Source of the DNA: an uncultured Candidatus Melainabacteria bacterium
Lineage (GTDB): Bacteria > Cyanobacteriota > Vampirovibrionia > Gastranaerophilales > Gastranaerophilaceae
Reading direction: 5' to 3'
Assembly: GCA_934717895.1 (NCBI GenBank)
Contig: CAKUZO010000085.1
Coordinates: forward strand, 1-6,108
DNA length: 6,108 bases
Shown here: positions 1-4,499 of the stretch, piece after piece
How positions within the stretch are numbered: the first letter of the stretch is position 1
How the letters are laid out: every line of letters begins with the position of its first letter
The notes under the pieces: generated by a model
The model's input: only the letters and a program-made list of their open reading frames with translations
The model's database searches: none
Told to the model about the DNA's origin: nothing
Program-made: the position numbers and the translations under genes

Positions 1-51
1 GAAGCTAAAAATCAAGAAGATTTTCAAGCTAACCTCTTTTTTAATTCATAA
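1..51 (+). CDS. C-terminal end of an unidentified protein (partial, 5' end outside window)
   Basis: Reading frame 1 is open from the first base for 16 codons (EAKNQEDFQANLFFNS) and ends in TAA at 49-51. The residues are polar and helix-like and the codons look like those of the neighbouring genes. Only 28 bp then separate this stop from the end of the convergent minus-strand gene at 80, which is what a genuine convergent gene pair would look like. The tail is too short to identify a family. A chance open stretch of 16 codons in AT-rich DNA remains possible, so this is a tentative partial gene. A possible terminator overlaps its last codons (33-69). Confidence 0.42.
   Translation, partial: EAKNQEDFQANLFFNS
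3..30. other. 28-nt imperfect hairpin
   Basis: AGCT (3-6) pairs with AGCT (27-30), and AAAATC (8-13) pairs with GATTTT (19-24), around a 5-nt loop (14-18), giving about ten base pairs with a small internal asymmetry. On the minus strand the 3' arm reads GATTTTT, so it could help terminate transcription of the minus-strand gene ending at 80. However, the tract is inside the stem and the bases beyond position 1 are not visible. It also lies inside the putative plus-strand coding end, so it may be incidental. Confidence 0.25.
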
Positions 52-69
52 TAATATAGAGGCATTTTT
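33..69 (+). terminator. possible terminator of the left-edge plus-strand gene
   Basis: CCTCT (33-37) pairs with AGAGG (58-62). Further A-T pairs inside extend the stem (with mismatches), and it is followed by CATTTTT, a short T run on the plus strand. The stem begins within the last codons of the partial gene ending at 51. A second AGAGG copy at 72-76 can pair with the same left arm (CCTCTTT/AAAGAGG, 33-39 with 70-76). The GC content is low and the T run is short, so confidence is modest. Confidence 0.35.
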
Positions 70-79
70 AAAGAGGAAA

Positions 80-1555
80 TTAACCGAATGTTTTGAATGA
101 ATTTTGAACGTTTTTGTCTACAACATTTTTCACTGATTCATATTCAGTTTGAAGTGCAGAGTGTTCTGTATCAAGTTTTTTCAATTCAAGATCAAGCTTT
201 TTATCTTTGTTTTCCAAATCTTGCATATCTTGATTGTACTTAGATTCAGCTTTTGCAATAGCTCTTTCATCTGCTACTTCTTGAATACAATTATCTTCCG
301 AAATTGTCGTTGTTTTGAACGATTTTGAAGTTGTTGAATAGTATTCAAGTCTAAGTGAACCATCTCTCAATGCTGCTTCAAAAACTGTGTTATCTTTCAA
401 AGGAGATTTTTCAACATTTCCTGCTGTGCCTGTACCTTTTGAAGAATATTTAAAGTGTTCAGGATCTTTTACCGCATCAGCCGGCGTATTAGTATATGTA
501 AAATATCCGCTTGATTGCATTTTGGTAAAGATATTTTTGTAATAAGTCAACATTGACTTGTTATCTGCATTATTTGCAGTCTTCAATAAATCTTGATTAT
601 ATTGAAGGTTGTAATTCTTATCTTGACCTCCGCTGTTGTTTCTCAAATATGCTTCTGTAATCGCCATAGCATAATCAAACAACTCACGTTGTTCATCAGA
701 TGTACCTTCATAGTTTATCGGATCATAGATTTTGTCACCTTTTTTGTCTTTTGCATAAACCGGTTTTGATGTATCGTAAACAGGAATTTTTTCGCCATTG
801 TCGTCCAAAATTTCATTACCATCATCATCTGTTTGATAAATCAAATTCTTATTACTATCAACAGCTTGTTCATACTTGTTTGAGCCATCGGCATTTTTTT
901 CAATTCTTGCATAACCAACGTAACCTTGTCCGATTGCATAGCCACCGTTTTCGTCAACAGTTTCAGTAAAGCTGAAACCGAAGTCATGTTCATTATCACC
1001 AAGATTTATACCAATTGTAGCAAAATATTTATCCCAAGCGTCATGGATTTGTTGTTTTGCAGCAACTGTTTTAGGGTTTTTATCATAAGCTCCCTCATCG
1101 TCTTTTTTTGCCGCAACTTCTTTGCCAGATTCATCTTTTTTAACCCATTTTTCATCTGAGCTATTTACATCTATATCAACTTGCGAATAGCCCGCAACAT
1201 TTGCCAAAAACTGGTTGTAGTTGCCGTTTGCTTTTTGATAAGCTAATGCAATATTTTTTGTTACCAAAACTTTACCTTTTGTATCAGTAACAACATACTG
1301 CTTAGTATTTGCAGCCATTTCAGGTCCTGTCATAACAGTATATGAAATATCCGTATAAGTAGCATCAGCACCGTTAAAACCTGTCAAAACAGTTAATTTA
1401 GTAGTTTCCAATGCTTCATTGTACTCAGCAGTAATCTGTTGCGTTTGATCAGACAAGCGTTGTTTTGCATAGGAAATACTTTGACCACTATTTTCATTAT
1501 TGGTCAATCTTGCTGTTATGCTTAATAGTCTAGCTTGTGATGCTGCCATTCCCAT
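80..1555 (-). CDS. uncharacterised MGMAASQAR-type protein with helical ends and variable centre
   Basis: A 491-residue protein of unknown function. I recognise the N-terminus (MGMAASQARLLSITARLT) from memory as a recurring family in Melainabacteria-like gut genomes. No signal peptide or membrane segment is visible. Residues 1-60 are amphipathic and probably helical. Residues 90-285 are rich in Asp, Asn, Lys and Tyr, with repeated D-x-x-G turns. Residues 425-490 form a charged heptad-like helix ending in NSFKTFG. Conserved helical ends around a variable middle resemble flagellin or hook-type proteins in architecture only; export or filament formation would be inference. There is a single Cys (near 423). 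The frame can be extended to a TTG at 1573, but I chose the ATG at 1555 because AAAGGA (1565-1570) sits 9 nt upstream and the family begins at MGMAAS. It appears monocistronic and converges on the gene at the left edge. Confidence 0.8.
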   Translation of the reverse strand: MGMAASQARLLSITARLTNNENSGQSISYAKQRLSDQTQQITAEYNEALETTKLTVLTGFNGADATYTDISYTVMTGPEMAANTKQYVVTDTKGKVLVTKNIALAYQKANGNYNQFLANVAGYSQVDIDVNSSDEKWVKKDESGKEVAAKKDDEGAYDKNPKTVAAKQQIHDAWDKYFATIGINLGDNEHDFGFSFTETVDENGGYAIGQGYVGYARIEKNADGSNKYEQAVDSNKNLIYQTDDDGNEILDDNGEKIPVYDTSKPVYAKDKKGDKIYDPINYEGTSDEQRELFDYAMAITEAYLRNNSGGQDKNYNLQYNQDLLKTANNADNKSMLTYYKNIFTKMQSSGYFTYTNTPADAVKDPEHFKYSSKGTGTAGNVEKSPLKDNTVFEAALRDGSLRLEYYSTTSKSFKTTTISEDNCIQEVADERAIAKAESKYNQDMQDLENKDKKLDLELKKLDTEHSALQTEYESVKNVVDKNVQNSFKTFG

Positions 1556-1564
1556 AATAGATTT

Positions 1565-1570
1565 TCCTTT
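1565..1570 (-). promoter_or_regulatory. ribosome-binding site deciding the start of the MGMAASQAR gene
   Basis: The minus strand reads AAAGGA, 9 nt before the ATG at 1555-1553. The upstream in-frame TTG at 1573 has no comparable purine-rich site, and the AAAGGA lies inside that extension. The site therefore favours the shorter 491-residue product. Confidence 0.65.
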
Positions 1571-1610
1571 CAAAACTGTACATATCTACTTACGGCACAA
1601 TCGATAAAAA

Positions 1611-1639
1611 ACTTTAAGGAGATAAAAATAATGTAACAA
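1611..1639 (-). promoter_or_regulatory. candidate promoter of the MGMAASQAR gene
   Basis: On the minus strand TTGTTA (plus coordinates 1634-1639) is followed after exactly 17 nt by TAAAGT (1611-1616). Each hexamer matches four of six positions of the sigma-70-type consensus. It would give an untranslated leader of roughly 50 nt before the ATG at 1555. The -35 element lies inside the hairpin at 1630-1651. Hexamers this weak occur by chance in AT-rich DNA. Confidence 0.32.
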
Positions 1640-1651
1640 TTTGTTTACATT
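1621..1651 (-). terminator. possible terminator of the nanE-ROK-ubiA operon
   Basis: A 22-nt inverted repeat (1630-1651) has 7-bp arms, AATGTAA and TTACATT, plus a possible eighth C-G pair with one bulged A. On the minus strand it begins 12 nt after the ubiA stop codon and is followed by ATTTTTATC. The position and T-rich tail suit a rho-independent terminator, but the stem has only one or two G-C pairs and would be weak. It could equally be a protein-binding palindrome upstream of the next gene. Confidence 0.4.
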
Positions 1652-1663
1652 GTTTCAGTTTTT

Positions 1664-2539
1664 CTAAACAACAATTAAACATAAAATCAAAATCAAAGAA
1701 TAATAAACCATCAAATTTCTTGGTTGCAAAAGCCTGTAATAAAATTCGTTTACATCTCCGCCACAAGTGTAGGTTTTTAAAGAATTATAGAGTTTGAATA
1801 CGAATGGAATAAGCAAAAATGTTAAAACTAAATAATAATTTTTTAGCATAAACACTAATAAAACGGTTGCGGCATAAGCTATTCCATACAAAACCAAAAC
1901 TCCGTTTATCGCCTTGTTTTTATCCCCCAAACGGCAAGCAAGAGTCATTTTATGGACATTCATATCCCCCTCAAAGTCAAGCACTGTGTGCACATACATC
2001 ATTCCTATCGTAAACATCACAACCGCAATCGACATCACAAAAACAGTCCACGAAAATCGTCCAGTCATTACAAAATAAACACCTTCAAAAAGCAAAGGTC
2101 CAAAAGCCGTTCCAACCGCCAATTCGCTAAGCCCTCTTTGTGACAATTTTGCATAAATAAGAGTTATAATTCCGCCAATTATTGCCAAAACCACAACCGG
2201 GAAACCGCATCTCAAAAACAAAACAAGCCCCATGCCGGCAGCGATTGCAAGGTAAATAATAACAACTTTCAACACATCATTTATCGTTGCAGAACCGTCT
2301 TTTATATAAGCACATTTACATTTTTGCGAATTTTCAGGCAAATTTTTGTAATCCACGTAATCATCAAACAGATTTGTTGCAAGGTGAGCAAAAGAAATTC
2401 CCACAAGTGCAAGTACTCCATTTAAAATATTTCCACCTAGTTTCAGTGAATAAACAAAAACCACAAGCCACGACAAAAGCGTCATAGGCAGCGAAAACAG
2501 TCTTGAATTTTTAAGCCAAAAACAAATATTTTTTATCAT
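1664..2539 (-). CDS. UbiA-family prenyltransferase (integral membrane)
   Basis: A 291-residue, strongly hydrophobic protein with about eight or nine predicted membrane helices, the usual size for the UbiA superfamily. These enzymes transfer an isoprenoid chain from a prenyl diphosphate to an acceptor, with Mg2+ held by two Asp-rich loops. The first loop is visible as N56-LF-D59-D60-YV-D63, followed by KDGSAT (80-85). The second is D188-FEG-D192 followed by KMTLACRLG, matching the MenA-like pattern. The second loop is slightly divergent: the Arg usually before the first Asp is Leu187. A Cys pair (C74, C76) lies in the first loop. Its ATG overlaps the upstream stop as ATGA (2536-2539), and the nearest AAAGGG is about 17 nt away, so translation is probably coupled. 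The acceptor is unknown: no quinone or tetrapyrrole gene is nearby, so I give no gene symbol. Confidence 0.85.
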   Translation of the reverse strand: MIKNICFWLKNSRLFSLPMTLLSWLVVFVYSLKLGGNILNGVLALVGISFAHLATNLFDDYVDYKNLPENSQKCKCAYIKDGSATINDVLKVVIIYLAIAAGMGLVLFLRCGFPVVVLAIIGGIITLIYAKLSQRGLSELAVGTAFGPLLFEGVYFVMTGRFSWTVFVMSIAVVMFTIGMMYVHTVLDFEGDMNVHKMTLACRLGDKNKAINGVLVLYGIAYAATVLLVFMLKNYYLVLTFLLIPFVFKLYNSLKTYTCGGDVNEFYYRLLQPRNLMVYYSLILILCLIVV

Positions 2540-2754
2540 AAAAGTATGTTTTCAATCCCTTTAACAGCCTCGTAAGTAGCCCCTGCCTCTAACATTTCTT
2601 CCGCAGTTAAGCCAAAAAGGGTAATTAAAGAATATGCCTCTTTATTTGCAGAATTTAGCATTTCAGCAGTCATTTTTATAGCCTCTTCTCGGCTAAGATT
2701 GGTGAACGGTTGGTTTTTACCCTTATAGATAATTCTTTTTTTCGACTTGCCCAA
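2536..2754 (-). CDS. small helical protein of unknown function
   Basis: A 72-residue protein that I do not recognise. It has a basic start (GKSKKR, then YKGK), followed by what looks like two or three helices (about 20-36, 38-55 and 58-72) with LFGLTAEEMLEAGATYEAV as the most distinctive stretch. There is no signal peptide, membrane segment or Cys. It begins with TTG one base after the kinase stop codon. GGGGG (2764-2768), which can pair with the anti-Shine-Dalgarno using one G-U, lies 9 nt upstream. The next in-frame ATG is codon 28, which would remove the basic part. It ends in an ATGA overlap with the prenyltransferase. That tight packing is the main evidence that it is a real gene, and it suggests a job linked to the kinase or the prenyltransferase. 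A small helical adaptor is possible, but this is only a guess. Confidence 0.72.
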   Translation of the reverse strand: MGKSKKRIIYKGKNQPFTNLSREEAIKMTAEMLNSANKEAYSLITLFGLTAEEMLEAGATYEAVKGIENILL

Positions 2755-2755
2755 A

Positions 2756-3622
2756 CTATTTTACCCCCAAAGCTAAAAGTGCCGCACCTATCATGCCTGA
2801 ATAGTTTCCGGCAGACGCCTTAACCACTTTAAACGGTTGGGTAACTATTTGCGAATTCGCCTCTTTTTCCAAATATTCAATATCCACAAACTCTGCCATA
2901 GAGCCTGATAGCACAACACAATCAGGGTCAAATAAGTTTGCAAGTCCGATAATTCCTTCTAAAATATCATTTTGCCAAGTGTCAAAAATCTTCTTCATCA
3001 TCGGCTCATTTATACGCTCAATCACGTCATAAGTCGTTATTTCAGGGTTTTGCGAAATTTCTTCGGCTGTCTTTTTTAAGCCTGTACCTGATGCATAAGC
3101 TTCAAAGCAATCCCAACTTCCGCAAGTGCATTTTCTGTGTTTGTCGGTGCGCATTTTAAAGTGCATTTCGCCTGCCGCCCCGCTTTTGCCCTTGTAGAGC
3201 TTTCCATCGACAATAATTCCGCCGCCAACACCTGTTCCAAGCGTAATCATAACCGAATACGGCATATTTTTTGATGCTCCTATTACATATTCAGCCCAAG
3301 CCGCGCAATTTGCGTCGTTTTCAACAAAAACAGGCTTTGTACTAAGACCTGCAAAATCCATTGTCGGATATTCTTTTGCAATATTTCCGGTCGAACCCAA
3401 AATTCTGTCATTAGTCTTATTTACGGCTCCACAAGTTGAAAACGCAATTACATCAACTTCTGACTCGTGTTTTTTTATAATCTCTTCAAAAAGTTTTTTG
3501 ATTTCTGCAAAAGTTTTAGGGGTATGATGTTTTTCAATTTCAGAAACAATTTCACCATTTTCATTAATTATGGCATTATAAACCTTTGTACCGCCAACAT
3601 CTATTCCTAACGCTTTTCGCAT
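2756..3622 (-). CDS. ROK-family sugar kinase, possibly N-acetylmannosamine kinase
   Basis: A 288-residue cytosolic ATP-dependent sugar kinase of normal ROK length. The first phosphate loop is D8-VGGTK, the catalytic Asp is D103 in ENDAN (101-105), and the second ATP loop is TLGTGVGGG (127-135). FDPDCVVLSGS (231-241) is the usual C-terminal ROK segment. The zinc-binding pattern is C165-x-C167-G-x-x-x-C172-x-E174. The sugar-binding ExGH motif is altered: the sequence is GAAGEMHFK (148-156), as if one residue were missing between Glu152 and His154. The start is ATG with AGAAAGG (3630-3636) 7 nt upstream. It sits 60 bp downstream of nanE, so phosphorylation of ManNAc to ManNAc-6-phosphate (the NanK role) is the simplest inference. 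Glucose or GlcNAc kinase cannot be excluded from sequence, so the symbol is left empty. Confidence 0.92.
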   Translation of the reverse strand: MRKALGIDVGGTKVYNAIINENGEIVSEIEKHHTPKTFAEIKKLFEEIIKKHESEVDVIAFSTCGAVNKTNDRILGSTGNIAKEYPTMDFAGLSTKPVFVENDANCAAWAEYVIGASKNMPYSVMITLGTGVGGGIIVDGKLYKGKSGAAGEMHFKMRTDKHRKCTCGSWDCFEAYASGTGLKKTAEEISQNPEITTYDVIERINEPMMKKIFDTWQNDILEGIIGLANLFDPDCVVLSGSMAEFVDIEYLEKEANSQIVTQPFKVVKASAGNYSGMIGAALLALGVK

Positions 3623-3629
3623 ATCATAA

Positions 3630-3636
3630 CCTTTCT
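3630..3636 (-). promoter_or_regulatory. ribosome-binding site of the ROK kinase
   Basis: AGAAAGG on the minus strand lies 7 nt before the ATG at 3622-3620. The 60-bp gap to nanE contains no hairpin with a T run, which supports read-through from nanE. The gap also holds two copies of TTCAAAGG (plus coordinates 3673-3680 and 3650-3657) of no obvious meaning. Confidence 0.6.
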
Positions 3637-3682
3637 TTTTTGTTTTTTACCTTTGAACTTTGCGTTCCCAGCCCTTTGAATT

Positions 3683-4366
3683 TTATCCTCTTTGGACAAA
3701 TCGCTTCGTAATCAATTGCGGACGTGTAATCGCAGAACCTATTACAACACAGTGAGCCCCTAATTCAAAAGCTTTCGTAACCTGTTCCGGCTCCCAAATC
3801 CTTCCTTCAAGAATTACAGGAAGTTTTGTATTTTCAACCAATTGCTTCAATAGCTCAAAATCAGGACCTTCGCCACGATTTAAAGAAAATTGAGTATATC
3901 CGGAAAGAGTTGTCGAAAGAATATTCGCACCGAGTTTTTCAGCATTCAAACCTTCTTCCAAAGTCGAAATATCCGCCATTGAAGCTCTGTTGTTGATTTT
4001 TATATATTTAATCAATTCTTCAAGCTTCGCTCCGTTCGGACGTTCCCTCATCGTGCCGTCAAATGCAATTACATCAGCACCGGCTTCCACAAGCGAAATA
4101 ACTTCTTTCAAAGTCGGAGTTATATAAACGATTTCCTTGTAATTTGCAGGGATAACATTTGGCTTTGTCAAACCGATTACAGGCACATCAAAGAGTTTTT
4201 TAGCGTTTTTAACATCTCTTACACCCGCAACTCTAAGTGCTCCGGCTCCGCCTTTTACAACGGATTTCATCATCGCATTGATGCAATCTTCCTGATACAA
4301 CGGCTCAGAAGGCATTGCCTGAACTGAAACTACAACTTTTCCTTTTAATCTGTCAATAATATCCAT
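3683..4366 (-). CDS. nanE: N-acetylmannosamine-6-phosphate 2-epimerase
   Basis: A 227-residue cytosolic TIM-barrel enzyme that converts ManNAc-6-phosphate to GlcNAc-6-phosphate in sialic acid and ManNAc salvage. Family segments in order: VVVSVQAMPSEPLY (11-24), GGAGALRVAG (39-48), IGLTKPN (64-70) with the expected catalytic Lys68, AFDGTMRERPNG (101-112), MADISTLEEG (130-139), LSGYT (154-158), ILEGRI (185-190) with Glu187, and the phosphate-binding end VVIGSAITRP (207-216). Lys and Glu at these places correspond to the catalytic residues described for clostridial NanE, from memory. The frame can be extended five codons to an ATG at 4381. I chose the ATG at 4366 because MDIIDRLKG matches the family start and because TATAAT overlaps the extension. 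Neither start has a Shine-Dalgarno site. It is first in the operon with the ROK kinase and divergent from the M16 peptidase. No lyase or transporter gene is visible. Confidence 0.93.
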   Translation of the reverse strand: MDIIDRLKGKVVVSVQAMPSEPLYQEDCINAMMKSVVKGGAGALRVAGVRDVKNAKKLFDVPVIGLTKPNVIPANYKEIVYITPTLKEVISLVEAGADVIAFDGTMRERPNGAKLEELIKYIKINNRASMADISTLEEGLNAEKLGANILSTTLSGYTQFSLNRGEGPDFELLKQLVENTKLPVILEGRIWEPEQVTKAFELGAHCVVIGSAITRPQLITKRFVQRG

Positions 4367-4372
4367 ACAATT

Positions 4373-4378
4373 ATTATA
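4373..4378 (-). promoter_or_regulatory. nanE: candidate -10 box of the nanE operon (leaderless)
   Basis: The minus strand reads TATAAT and then six bases to the ATG at 4366. Transcription started from this box would begin at or next to the A of that ATG, giving a leaderless message, which agrees with the lack of a Shine-Dalgarno site. No convincing -35 hexamer exists 16-18 nt upstream. Confidence 0.42.
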
Positions 4379-4400
4379 CATTAAAAATTTATATTTGAGG

Positions 4401-4406
4401 TATAAT
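4401..4406 (+). promoter_or_regulatory. candidate -10 box of the M16 peptidase gene
   Basis: A perfect TATAAT lies about 94 nt before the ATG. No good -35 hexamer is found at the standard distance (4378-4383 is ACATTA). TTGAGG directly abuts the box, too close to be a -35. Initiation here would give a leader of about 85 nt that contains the hairpin at 4423-4451. Confidence 0.42.
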
Positions 4407-4422
4407 AATTAAAAAGGTAACA

Positions 4423-4451
4423 GGACGATAAGACGATAGGTCTATAAGTCC
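4423..4451 (+). other. two-tier hairpin in the M16 leader
   Basis: GGAC (4423-4426) pairs with GTCC (4448-4451), and AGAC (4431-4434) pairs with GTCT (4440-4443), around the loop GATAG. The strands between the two stems can add A-T pairs with a bulge. The left side also contains a direct repeat of GACGATA (4424-4430 and 4432-4438). No T run follows, so this is not a typical terminator. A further perfect palindrome, AGTTTTAAAACT, lies at 4462-4473. It may stabilise or regulate the messenger, or it may be chance. Confidence 0.35.
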
Positions 4452-4485
4452 GTATAGTGAGAGTTTTAAAACTTAAAATTTATAT

Positions 4486-4492
4486 AGAGAGG
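4486..4492 (+). promoter_or_regulatory. ribosome-binding site of the M16 peptidase
   Basis: AGAGAGG lies 7 nt upstream of the ATG at 4500, a good match in both sequence and spacing. It is consistent with MQKSTVKYPY as the true N-terminus. Confidence 0.7.
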
Positions 4493-4499
4493 TTTTAAT

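Larger units (their letters stand above)
4369..4410. repeat. perfect 11-bp inverted repeat carrying two outward -10 boxes
   Basis: AATTATTATAC (4369-4379) and GTATAATAATT (4400-4410) are exact reverse complements separated by 20 A/T-rich bases. Each arm presents TATAAT in the outward direction, one toward nanE and one toward the M16 peptidase. The symmetry fits a shared divergent promoter or an operator for a dimeric regulator. With only A/T-rich letters involved, chance is not negligible. Confidence 0.6.

Noticed and set aside
700..1159. Two overlapping plus-strand open frames (700-969 and 926-1159) opposite the MGMAASQAR gene
   Set aside because: They lie fully inside a long minus-strand gene, and their products are dominated by His/Phe/Arg/Cys/Leu, as expected from antisense reading of Lys/Asp/Asn-rich codons. 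No ribosome-binding site or family was recognised.
1617..1636. Perfect AAGGAG followed 8 nt later by ATG TAA on the plus strand (a start-stop minimal frame)
   Set aside because: No reading frame follows and nothing on this strand would use it. It is most simply a coincidence in the gap, since the ATG-TAA is one arm of the 1630-1651 palindrome.
1952..2487. Plus-strand open frames at 1952-2143 and 2287-2487
   Set aside because: Both are antisense to the UbiA prenyltransferase, whose motifs and membrane pattern are clear. The products are His/Arg/Lys-rich or compositionally odd and have no supporting signal.
3650..3680. Two copies of CCTTTGAA in the nanE-kinase gap
   Set aside because: Eight-base direct repeats 23 bp apart, with no symmetry or promoter context, are not enough to call a site.
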